Shown here: piece by piece, positions 1-8,299 of the stretch
Layout: the number at the start of each line of letters is the position of its first letter
Position numbering within the stretch: position 1 is the stretch's first letter
From: Patiria pectinifera
Lineage: Eukaryota; Echinodermata; Asteroidea; Valvatida; Asterinidae
Reading direction: 5' to 3'
Length of the DNA stretch: 64,000 nucleotides
Assembly: GCA_029964075.1 (NCBI GenBank)
Contig: CM057135.1
Span: 496,001-560,000, forward strand
Position numbers and translations under genes: made by a program
Notes under the pieces: model-generated
What the model was told of the DNA's origin: nothing
Databases searched by the model: none
The model's input: the letters and a program-made list of their open reading frames with translations, nothing else

Positions 1-1190
1 GCTATGTAAGAGCTCTGTTTATTGACTTCTCATCGGCATTCAACACGATACAACCAACTTTGTTACTGGAGAAACTCAAACACTTAGGCGTAAAACCATC
101 TTTAATTCTCTGGATAAGGGACTTTCTCTCAGCAAGAGTCCAAAAAGTTAAAGTCAACAAAATCGGACCCAATAGTTTGTAATACTGGTTCACCGCAGGG
201 CTGTGTCATTTCACCCATATTGTTTATTATTTACACAAATGAATGTACATCTAATCTCAGTTCAGTGAAAATATTCAAGTATGCCGATGACACAGTGATT
301 CTTGGGCTTATAAACAACCAGCAGGAGGGGGAATATAGGAAAGCAATACAGAACTTTAGCCAGTGGTGTAATGATAACTATCTCATACTGAATCCTCAAA
401 AAACAAAAGAGATTGTGTTTGATTTCAGGCATATTGAGAGAGGTGAACCTTCAGCTAATAGTATTAACCTCAATGGACAGGACATTGACATTGTGCAAAA
501 CCACAAATACCTGGGCACAATAATTGACAGTCAGTTGAATTGGAGTAACCATTGCTCAGCACTCATCGCAAAGGGTTGTCGGTTAATGTATTTTTTTGCG
601 TAAATTAAATTATTTTCATGTAGACAAGGAAATTATGATTCTATTTTACTCATCTGTTATTGAAAGTGCTATTACTCATGACTGTGTGGTTAAGTACAAT
701 GGAGCAAGAAAACAAGATACTGGTAAAATGAAACGGGTTGTGAAACAAGCATCGAAAATCCTAGGGATAGACATAGATCTTGATGTAACTTGCAAAGAAA
801 AGGTTCTTTCTAAAGCAGAGGCAGTCATAAGTAACACCAACCATCCATTGAACAAATATTTCATTAGACTAAGAAGTGGTAGGAGATGGCAGTCACTTCG
901 ATGCAAAACTAGGTACCTCAACTCCTTCATACCATACTCTGTCCGTCTCCTCAATGAATGACCAGCCCAAACGTTAACTACATTATTCACTTCTGCTAAG
1001 ATGTTGTTCAGTTGGTTCAGTTTGATTCCATTGTGGTTAATTATGTGTTTTTTTGATTAATTAATCTACTTTATTTTCAGTAGTATATTTATGATTGTGT
1101 GTAATTAATAAATTATTTCGTGTATTGCATGTATGCATAGCAATTTTCCACCATGGTAGGACCATTGAAGTTGAATTGAATTGAATTGAA
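1..1190 (+). mobile_element. 3' part of a CR1/L2/Rex-group LINE (reverse transcriptase C-terminus and tail)
   Basis: This is the end of a non-LTR retrotransposon ORF2. From base 2 the frame gives the RT motif A region ([10 protein letters not shown]). A second frame gives the GSPQGCVISPILF block and the catalytic YADD box (YADDTVILG, about 280-310). The domain ends with a thumb/C-terminal region finishing SFIPYSVRLLNE before TGA at 959-961. Frameshifts near 170-200 and near 600 break it. A 3' UTR of about 200 bp follows, ending in short TTGAA tandem units (about 1170-1190), which is the usual 3' tail of CR1/L2-like LINEs. Directly after the tail, Polinton gene X resumes, and copy B shows the uninterrupted sequence at 28660. 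The LINE therefore inserted into the Polinton. Its 5' part and the left target duplication lie outside the window. The clade within the group is uncertain. Confidence 0.9.
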
Positions 1191-2403
1191 TTTTTAACCT
1201 TGTTTCCCGACTTAACCTCAGACTATAAATTGCCTCGCATCACAACGGACGAGGATGTAGATCGTTGGAAATCACACCCCATGTCGTTTTATCAAAATCA
1301 GTAAATTTTGCGATCTATTGCGCTACTACGGGCTGCGGTGTTGGATTTGATCTTTTAAACGCGAGCAACCGTTACGTTTGGGCCATCTTTATCTTTCATT
1401 TATATTTTACGGTTAGAAAGATCCTGTACGACTTTGCCGCTCCTTTACCGGGAGGTGATGCATTTAACGCTCTAGACAACAGTTATAATCTCAGAGCTTT
1501 TACCGATACCTGTTTGTTGTTTGGTATAGATCAAAACAAGACTTTTAAACAGACACAAATTCTAACGGTTTAGGTACAGCTTATTACTGGGACACGTCTT
1601 ACGTACCCGTACCTGGAAACGATTATGATACAACCGACCTTAACCTTGAGTATAGTCAATATCGTAAAAATATGATGGGTGGAACTAAAATGGGGTTTGG
1701 TTTGGAAGATCCACCCAAGGGTTCGGGGCGTTACAGCGATTACACCGTAGCCTTTATCGAACAAAACGAATCGGTACAAAAGGCTTGGTTAGATTTTATA
1801 CCCGCCAAAAGTTCGTTTACCTCCGTGGGAATCATAAAGATCAACGAATCGATCAGATCTTACGTGTACGCTTTACTCGGTGCGGAGGCTCAAACAAAAA
1901 CGAGCGTATTAACACCAGGCACCGGATTAGACGCTCAGAGACAATTTAACGTCATCGTTGAAGATATCATCAATGCAGTAGACGACATGAAAACGAGTAT
2001 CAATCAATTTCAAGACTCTTTGCAGTATGCCAGAACGCCTTTAAATTTTGTCGTGAAACCGGGGTTGTATTTAATTCCATCGGATATGAACTTGAGGGTT
2101 GGAACGCACGACGGCTATAACAACAATCTTCAAATCGCTACCCAGAGTATCAAAACTGGTTTGGTGTTAGATTTAAACTTGCAACCTCAACCGGACGACT
2201 CTTTTGATGACACCGATGACGTCGCGCCACCAACACCCCCAGAGCCTATGACGAACGATGTTGTATCACCATCGCCAACACCTACAGTTTTAACCCAGGA
2301 GCCCACGAAACTACAAACTCACCAAGCCGAAAAATTATCGTTGACGGTAGGAATGTTAGCTATCGTTGGCATGTGTATTTTGGCTTACGAGGCCACGCAA
2401 TAA
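1191..2403 (+). pseudogene. Polinton copy A, gene X: Pro/Thr-rich protein with C-terminal membrane anchor (5' end lost)
   Basis: I do not recognise a named family. The N-terminal part was displaced by the LINE; copy B shows it begins with about 60 more codons. Frameshifts lie near 1300 and 1560. From about 1575 the frame is open to TAA at 2401-2403. The protein has a long globular region, then a Pro/Thr/Asp-rich linker (about 2200-2320), and a C-terminal hydrophobic segment (LSLTVGMLAIVGMCILAYEA) that looks like a single membrane anchor. It is the only plus-strand gene in this part of the element and converges on the minus-strand coiled-coil gene, with a perfect hairpin between them. Inference only: a virion surface or minor structural protein. 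Copy B carries a homologue with a deletion of about 380 bp in the middle. Confidence 0.75.
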
Positions 2404-2435
2404 GCCTTACCAACTTTGTGCTGGTAAGGCTTATT
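2399..2435. terminator. Perfect 14-bp hairpin between convergent Polinton genes
   Basis: The arms 2399-2412 and 2422-2435 are exact reverse complements (aataagccttacca), with a 9-nt loop. The stem contains the TAA stop of gene X and lies just before the stop of the minus-strand gene at 2452. The same position in copy B (about 29521-29553) has a decayed version. Similar hairpins close the other convergent gene pairs, which suggests a 3'-end processing or termination signal. Confidence 0.6.
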
Positions 2436-2451
2436 TTGTTTACAACTATAA

Positions 2452-3529
2452 CTACCATCGTTTTTGCAGGTACGCAAACACCAAGGCTCCCACACCCAAA
2501 AACAAAGCCCACACGTGTTCGGCCAACCACGATACGGACTTACTCAGCGCGTTAAATATCCAACTGAGTACGCTGCCTATGATACCCGAAAGAGCACCCA
2601 ACGCGCTCGCTCCGAGTTTTTTAAGAGCAGATGCGAAATTAGCGAGTTGTTTTGAAATCCACTCTTTGATACCGCCTTTTGGTGTTGGTGTTGGCGATGG
2701 TGTGGGTGGGGCACCCACACCTCTCACGCCAGCGACGATGCTACTCACTATCGTGCTGATGGCTAAACTAAAAGCGGCTAAAATACTCCCTTTGGTCACA
2801 CCTTGTTCTCTATACATAGTTCTAATCTTTTCTGCCAGAGTCGTGTCGTCGCCTAATATTTTATTAATCGTTTCTTTGATTCTAGCGATCTGACTTTTGA
2901 GCCCTCGTTCGTTGGCTTTTGCGGCTTCTAATCTGGCGGATCTTTCAACGTTTAAGTCGCTCAATTTATCGTTTAACTCTCGTCGACCCTCTTTGCTATG
3001 AGATTCGTCGAGTTCTTGTCTCGTGGCTGCAATCTCGTCATCGAGTTCAGTGAGACGCGCTAAATTAAGTTCTAGGTTACCTCTTAACGTCTGAAGACTT
3101 TTATCTAAACCCTGGAGTTCTCTGTAATTCACTCCGTTTGAGCACCGGTGTCGCGTTGTAAATCGTCTATTATCTCGGTTACCTCATCGGTGACTCTGGG
3201 TAGTTCTGTCATGGGGAGACTCTCGGGTTGTATCGATCGCAATTGTTGACTTTGGTCGTCACTGAGCGTCTTACGTGCGTAATGCGTAAAACCTAATTTG
3301 TTTCTAATAAAAATTTTCGTATCTCGGAGATATTGGTTTTTTGTATATGTTATTAGTATCGTAAAACTCATCAACGCGCCCATTAGTGACCATGCTTCTT
3401 CCGTGATCTAAAACGTCATCTATGTCGGTACGTGGTGCAGTAGTATCAAAAATATCGTCCCAATCTAGATTGGTAATCATCTTTGCCGTAATCATCAACG
3501 GGGTCAAAGTCAAATCCTCCCTCGGCCAT
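2452..3529 (-). pseudogene. Polinton copy A: acidic coiled-coil membrane protein (frameshifted)
   Basis: In copy A this reads as separate frames. Copy B (55184-55791) shows that the acidic N-terminal part and the coiled-coil part are one continuous reading frame. The start is ATG at 3529 (MAEGG). The middle is broken by at least two shifts (near 3480 and near 3380), and a further break with a TGA lies at 3129-3131. The C-terminal 226 codons (2452-3132) are intact: a charged coiled coil (about residues 1-110 of that part), a hydrophobic segment (LAAFSLAISTIVSSIVAGV), a Gly/Pro linker, then a Trp-rich amphipathic/hydrophobic tail ending in KRW. Similar hydrophobic-tail proteins recur in cnidarian and other invertebrate Polinton-like elements. 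A virion membrane or core protein is an inference. The function is unknown. Confidence 0.7.
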
Positions 3530-3551
3530 TTATTTAATAGACCTATTTAAA

Positions 3552-3794
3552 TTATGCCGTTTTCATTATACTGCCCGGTAGTATACCCTGGGCCACCAAC
3601 CAATTTTGCGTGGCCAGAGCTCCACTTATAATAACCGTCAATTTACCCGCATCTTCTACGCTTAGTTTGTTTAAATCCGGCGCTTTCATTTTGAGTAGTT
3701 TATTTCCTACCATGGCGTATCCCATCGAAAGACTTGATATGACGGCTCCGTGGTAAATCGTATTAGCTATTCCGTTGGTGTCAAAGTAACTCAT
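3552..3794 (-). CDS. Polinton copy A: small conserved 80-aa protein W
   Basis: The frame is intact from ATG at 3794 to TAA at 3552-3554. It contains a mildly hydrophobic N-terminal half (IYHGAVISSLSMGYAMVGNK) and an alanine-rich second half (ISGALATQNWLVAQGILPGSI). A homologue at the same relative place in copy B (55818-56039) differs by scattered substitutions, some of them conservative, and is cut at its N-terminus. Conservation in two copies and in order supports a real gene. The reading frame survived while its neighbours broke, possibly only because it is short. I cannot assign a function; a small membrane-associated virion protein is possible. Confidence 0.65.
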   Translation of the reverse strand: MSYFDTNGIANTIYHGAVISSLSMGYAMVGNKLLKMKAPDLNKLSVEDAGKLTVIISGALATQNWLVAQGILPGSIMKTA

Positions 3795-3828
3795 CGTTTT
3801 TAATATAATAATTTAAAAATTGTTGTTT

Positions 3829-4062
3829 TTATTCCATGTCTAGCGTTTTGGGGGCGCTGGGTGTAGTGGGTTGCGTTACTACCGGCACTGGCTGTACTAC
3901 CGGCACTGGCTGTACCACCGGCGCAGTTGCCTTACTTTTTAATACCATCAACCCCACTCCTATTATCAACGCTATAGCACCCAACATGGCCAAAGAGTTG
4001 TAGTCTGGTGAGCTCGTAGCTTCGTCCGATGTTACGTTCATTTTTGCTAATTTTAATTTCAT
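3829..4062 (-). CDS. Polinton copy A: small single-membrane-span protein V with Pro/Val repeat tail
   Basis: The ATG at 4062 opens a 77-codon frame. It has a short basic start, one clear membrane span (LAMLGAIALIIGVGLMVL) and a tail made of Pro-Val repeats encoded by 21-bp direct repeats near 3885-3925. The same frame stays open without an ATG to about 4165 and there encodes a strongly basic stretch (many Arg/His/Lys), so the original start may have been further upstream and lost. It lies between genes W and U, all on the minus strand with short spacing. Function unknown; it would fit a membrane or minor core protein of the virion. Confidence 0.5.
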   Translation of the reverse strand: MKLKLAKMNVTSDEATSSPDYNSLAMLGAIALIIGVGLMVLKSKATAPVVQPVPVVQPVPVVTQPTTPSAPKTLDME

Positions 4063-4158
4063 CTGTCTATTGTGCTTGGCTAAAGCTTTAGCCTGCTGAA
4101 TTCGTTTAGGATTTTTAGTCTTGGTTACTCTCGTTACCCGTCGGTGATGACGCCGTTT

Positions 4159-4533
4159 TTATCGGTTGTAACAAACGTCGCTCAACAAACCAGCCATACT
4201 CGCGCTTATAATAGGATCAGAACTCAAGTCGTTGGTGAGTTCTTCTTCAGAATCTATAGTGACGTTATATCCTAAAACTTGTACGGGTGTAACAACGGAT
4301 AACACTCGCGAAAATAGACTCAAAGTATATTTACCAACTGTTTGAACAATTTCATTTCCAAATTTAGTTTCGTACAGATGATACAGCTTTTCGAGTTCTT
4401 TACTGTCAAGAGCTTCGATATGTTGGTGTATTCGGTGTATTCCTTTAACGGCTGCTACGACACCGCACAAACGATCTTAATGTTCTGCGTTGTGATCTTG
4501 TTCGTTCGTTAAAGCAAGTTTTAGGTCCTCCAT
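4159..4533 (-). pseudogene. Polinton copy A: helical protein U with one in-frame stop
   Basis: The start is ATG at 4533 (MEDLKLALT). An in-frame TAA about 18 codons later (near 4477) interrupts it, and the rest is open to TAA at 4159. The body is predicted helical (IEALDSKELEKLYHLYETKF) with a hydrophobic C-terminal part. It is the first minus-strand gene left of a divergent intergenic region shared with the HNH gene. I believe related proteins occur in other invertebrate Polinton-like elements, but I cannot name a function. The single stop makes this copy non-functional unless it is read through. Confidence 0.5.
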
Positions 4534-4956
4534 TTAATTAGAAACGAATTTAAGTTTGTTGTAGCTTTTGCAACAACGTTGCAGATGCGGAGATATTCGT
4601 AGGTGTAAAACGATCGATTAAGCGATATGATGATAATAGCCAAAAACTGCAAATACTCGAATATTGCTATCATTTAATTACAGCAAAATATATTTTGTTG
4701 ACGTTTGTTGAATAGGTTGCTGATTTTTGTTGATTAACAAATTGTAATACATGTGTAGTTTGTTGAGTAGGTTGCTACTCACCTAGGTTATTTTAGTTAA
4801 GTAGCTAGGTTATTTTAGTTAAGCAGCTAGGTTATTTTAGTTAAGCAGCTAACTTATTTCACTTGAGCAGTAAGCTATAATTTTTGCTGATTTTGTTGTA
4901 ACAAAATCGCTTATAAAAAATGAGAAATTTTTATAATCATATAATAAATAGAAAGA
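4534..4956. promoter_or_regulatory. Divergent intergenic region of Polinton copy A with 22-bp tandem repeats and TATA box
   Basis: This AT-rich stretch separates gene U (minus) from the HNH gene (plus). About 3.5 copies of a roughly 22-bp unit (gctaggttattttagttaag) run from 4786 to 4860, and looser copies of a ttgttgagtaggttgct motif precede them. A TATAAAA-like box at about 4912-4918 lies some 40 bp before the HNH start codon. Its role as a two-way promoter is inferred from the divergent layout. Confidence 0.45.
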
Positions 4957-5647
4957 ATGACAATATTAAACGTTTGTGTTCAGTGCCATAAATCCCGCAA
5001 GCTTGAACAATTTGGTATGAAATCAAACGGTGAAACTTAAAAGACGTGTAATATGTGTAGGGATAAAATAAAACAAAAATATTACTCAAAATCAAACTGA
5101 GTGTAGAAGTAAAATAAACAACAACGACAATGTCCACATGGTCGTCAACGCTGCTTATGTAAAGATTGCGGTGGTTCTGGTATCTGTAAACATGGTCGTC
5201 AACGCTGCTTATGTAAAGACTGCAGTGGTTCTGGTATCTGTAAACATGGTCGTCAACGCTGCTTATGTAAAGACTGCGGTGGTTCTTGTATCTGTCCACA
5301 TAATCGACAACGCAACATATGTAAAGATTGCGTCGGTTCTGGTATATGTTATCACAACCGCATCCAAGGGCAATGTCGAGAATGTAAGAGTGATGATGGT
5401 AAGGCTGTAGACTTTACTATTTCGAGATGGATCTTGGGTTGCCGAAAAAAGGATAAAGAGAAAAATAGATTTAATCCAGAACTTTTCGTCGATACCGATT
5501 TTTTAAGAGGTCTTACAGTAGACTACAAGTTTTGGAGACTATATGACAACGATAGAACGCTTAGATAACTCAATGGGGCACGTTAAAACTAATTGCGTGT
5601 TGGCTTGTAAAAGTTGTAACGTTAAAAAAAAATCAGACAAAAACTAA
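4957..5647 (+). pseudogene. Polinton copy A: zinc-ribbon-repeat protein with HNH-type C-terminus
   Basis: ATG at 4957 starts a Cys-rich N-terminal module (CVQCHKSRKLEQFG, then CNMC) of a kind common in giant-virus proteins. In-frame stops at 5038 and near 5098 break it. From 5131 five 54-bp tandem repeats encode 18-residue units of the form C-x-H-x7-C-x2-C (CKHGRQRCLCKDCGGSGI). After them the frame continues to about 5545 and shifts. The final part (NSMGHVKTNCVLACKSCN) has the GH...N...C..CN pattern of HNH endonucleases and ends with TAA at 5645. Such repeats plus HNH suggest a DNA-binding nuclease. The identity of the family is inferred from pattern only. It is the plus-strand partner of the minus-strand ATPase. 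Confidence 0.7.
5131..5394 (+). repeat. 54-bp tandem repeat encoding zinc-binding units (5 copies)
   Basis: Units start at 5131, 5185, 5239, 5293 and 5347. The first three are almost identical at the DNA level (tgtaaacatggtcgtcaac), while the fourth and fifth have diverged. Each keeps its Cys/His pattern. The homogeneity of the first three suggests recent unequal exchange inside the gene. Confidence 0.85.
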
Positions 5648-5699
5648 AACGCTAAATGCTCTTCATAACAATAAAACGTTATGAAGAGCATTTTGCGTT
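5648..5699. terminator. 22-bp hairpin with AATAAA loop between HNH gene and ATPase
   Basis: Arm 5648-5669 and arm 5678-5699 are complementary with one mismatch in 22. The 8-nt loop begins AATAAA, the animal poly(A) signal. It starts directly after the stop codon of the HNH gene and lies 17 bp from the stop of the ATPase, so one palindrome could serve both converging transcripts. The same design occurs at 2399-2435 and 26718-26746. Confidence 0.65.
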
Positions 5700-5715
5700 A
5701 ATTTATTTTTTACCC

Positions 5716-6170
5716 CTACTCAAGTAGCTCGTAACTAACTGGAGGTTCGGTGTATACGACCAATTTACCATATTTCACATCTCTCAAGCGTCGTTTTATA
5801 TAATCTCGTTCTTCAATCGGTACGACGTCATATTCGTCTAACGCTTGATCAAACGATGTTTTATCCTTGCAGCCATTTTGCTTAGCGCGCACGTCTTTTT
5901 ACGATATTTAATCTCTTGATCCGAAGAGCAATCGTCCACGATAAACAACGTGGCAGCACCTTCGAATTCTTTCCTGTAAAAATCGATCGCTTCGTTGAGC
6001 GTCATCTTGTATAATTCTGGATCGTAGAGGTATACCTCGGGATATGCTTGTATCCACTTTCTTTCGATGTACGTTTTATTTTTAAAAACGGATCTAACAG
6101 ATCTAAAATCCATTTGGTTTTACCCGAATTTGGTTTGCCGACGATTAAAGCACAATGCGGTTGGTGTCAT
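5716..6170 (-). pseudogene. Polinton copy A: FtsK/HerA-type DNA-packaging ATPase (broken)
   Basis: This is the motor that fills viral capsids with DNA. Near 6115-6141 the minus strand encodes a Walker A loop (GKPNSGKT), in a different frame from the ATG at 6170, so a one-base shift lies near the start. Another shift follows near 6105. The next frame (5838-6113) holds the Walker B strand (TLFIVDDC, about 5930-5950). The segment that should follow, with the sensor motif, is missing, and the C-terminal part continues in yet another frame to TAG at 5716. The protein is therefore non-functional. It lies directly behind the capsid gene, the usual pairing in Polinton-like elements. The family call rests on the Walker motifs, the overall pattern and this neighbour. 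Confidence 0.8.
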
Positions 6171-7381
6171 TTTAACGTCTTCCAAGTTCAATTGAGCATC
6201 CATGACTAAAAATACGTATATCGTTCGGTCACCTTGACTTTCGGCTTCTGTTAAATTGAATGTTGATGCCTCCTCCGTCTCCGAGTTTCCTACCGGATCC
6301 GTGAGCGGAATTGTCGTCGTTACTTCTAAAATCGAGCCACAGACCGTACTTGTTTTTTAGATAGTCTCCGAGGTCAAGACCCGTCAAATTTAAGTCTTTG
6401 GATACTCCGCGCCCGCTTTCGGTATCGCTGTCTCCAAAGAACTTGATAATTTCGTTCCAGTGTTGATACTGAAGCATGCCTTGACTGTAGAGTTGATTGG
6501 GTTTACCTTCTACAGTCACCGATGTTTTGGTTAGTTTTGGATTATAAAATCGCTGCGGATTTTTTTCAGTGGGATCTTTAAACAAAAACAAAATACCCTT
6601 GAGACTCCTGAGGGGTTGATTGACGCTGACGTTCCAAAGCGTGTCCGATCTGTTGACGGATCTAACTTCTAGCGAGTGGATTTTATCAAACAGATTTTCA
6701 TTAACCCCTTGTGTTTATTCCTGATGGTGATAGCTAGGTCTCTGTTGGTCACCACTTCGTATTCGAGAGACAAGTCTGAGAAAGAATACATCGCCGCTGT
6801 ATCTGAACTGCTGACTACTTTATCGTGATCGTTAAACTTTATCTCGTACGTCAGAGGTTGTTTTAAACCGCTGGGGTAAAAAGGGTGATGTGAAGTCAGT
6901 ATGTCAATGTCTAGAGGAACACAATATCTGTTACCATAGGCATCCGCGATAGCTTGATCTTTACCGTTGTTGGCGCCCGCGTTAGTATCTTGACCCCAAG
7001 TTCTTAGTTTAGACACGTTTTCTTTTTCTATGCCAGAGTACGACATGTTTCGAGTCGTCGAGCTGTTGAGCCAATTGTCTTTAAAGTTGTGATACACGTC
7101 GGCGTGACGATAACTCACGATTTCGTTACCTTGAAGCCTGACGCTGATTTCGCTGACTAGATTTCTGGCCAAATTGCTAAAAATGGTTCTATTGTTGTCG
7201 CTTCCACCGTCGAGTTCTAAATTGAAAGCTAGTTTACAAGTGCCGGGTACGATCACGTCGTCTACACCCAATTGAGGAAACTTGACCCTCAGGAAACTTG
7301 ACCCTCATTTCTCTCACCCTTGATAGATCTGGGTATTTTTAATAGCCTGCTGGGATTGAGCTTTTTTCCATACGCATTCAT
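6170..7381 (-). pseudogene. Polinton copy A: major capsid protein (double jelly-roll type), frameshifted
   Basis: The start is ATG at 7381. After about 20 codons the frame is destroyed by a tandem duplication of 16 bp (gagggtcaagtttcct, about 7280-7312). The long second segment (6669-7271) begins VDDVIVPGTCKLAFNLELDG, which matches the well-conserved capsid family of invertebrate Polinton-like elements. It also contains ADAYGNRYCVPLDIDIL. A shift near 6670 leads into the next segment (6229-6591; PNQLYSQGMLQYQHWN and YGLWLDFRSNDD), and another near 6235 leads into the C-terminus (MDAQLNLEDV, about 6173-6203), which overlaps the ATPase start. About 400 codons in all, at least three breaks. It should form the trimeric capsomer of an icosahedral virion. 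The double jelly-roll assignment comes from family knowledge and not from a structure seen here. Confidence 0.8.
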
Positions 7382-7479
7382 TTTATTTATACAAATTATA
7401 AAAATTTAAAGATATTTGTAAGCCAAGAAGCTAGGCTCGTAAAAATCTTCGAGTTTGGGTTCGCGGGGTAACTCGACGT

Positions 7480-8296
7480 TTTCTCCGGGTCCCGCGTATG
7501 TACCCAGGCCTACGAGTACGTCGAGAGAAATTCAAATGGATGTGCTATACCTACCCTGGGATAAAGTAAAACGCAAGACTTATAAATACGCTTTGACGGT
7601 TGTCGACGTTGCGAGTCGATACCACGAAGCAGAACCTTTGGTTTCTAAAACGGCTGATTCCACCCAAGATGCTACCGTAAAGATTTACGCGAGATCGCCT
7701 TTGAGTTACCCCAAAACGTTGAGAGTAGCGCATTCAAAGAATGGATGACCTCAAAAAACGTCGAGATTATCGTCGGCGAACCCGGAAACCACCGATCGCA
7801 GGGTATCGTAGAAAGATTTAATCGAACGCTAGCCGAGAGACTGTTTGGTCATTAGTATGCTCAAGAAATGTTAAATCCCGAGGATAGAAACACGCAATGG
7901 GTCGAGCGATTACCCAGCGTGATCAAGGCTATAAACAATGAAACGACAAGATTAATAGCTAAAGCACCGTCAGAGCCGGTTGAACTAGAACAGGTCCGGC
8001 AATCGCCGGCTAACCCCGTTAAAACAAAAGAGCAACAATTACCGCAAGACGCCAGGGTTAGATATTTATATTACCCGGGCGAGCAAGAGGGTGGAACCTC
8101 GAGAAGAGCCACGGATCCCATTTGGAGCGTAGACATCTTCAACGTGGAAAAAAGAACGAATCAATTTAAAATGATTAACGGTAAAAAAGTCACGACGGGT
8201 CCTATTCTTTATTACCTGCAAGACGGCCCAAAAAGGAGTTTTGTGAGGCAAGAGCTTCAAGTCGTACCCGAGGACACGCAATTACCGCCTAATTAA
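7480..8296 (+). pseudogene. Polinton copy A: retroviral-type DDE integrase (truncated, broken)
   Basis: The segment 7500-7748 encodes the core start (QMDVLYLPWDK and YKYALTVVDVASRYHEA) with the first catalytic Asp. A shift near 7740 destroys the block around the second catalytic Asp. The next segment contains HRSQGIVERFNRTLAER with the catalytic Glu, then an in-frame TAG near 7856, and the remaining C-terminal DNA-binding part stays open to TAA at 8294. No N-terminal HHCC zinc domain is visible upstream, and the 5' end runs into the capsid promoter region, so the N-terminus appears deleted. This enzyme would insert the element with 6-bp duplications. It converges on the polymerase gene, 3 bp apart. 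Confidence 0.85.
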
Positions 8297-8299
8297 TAT

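Noticed and set aside
2366-2893. Plus-strand open frame of 175 codons
   Set aside because: It is the antisense of the intact coiled-coil membrane gene and has no family signal.
5131-5394. CRISPR array
   Set aside because: Units are contiguous 54-bp coding repeats without unique spacers, in an animal genome.
5138-5410. Alternative plus frame with VVNAAYVK repeats, and its minus-strand counterpart
   Set aside because: These are other frames of the 54-bp zinc repeats; only the Cys/His frame makes sense.
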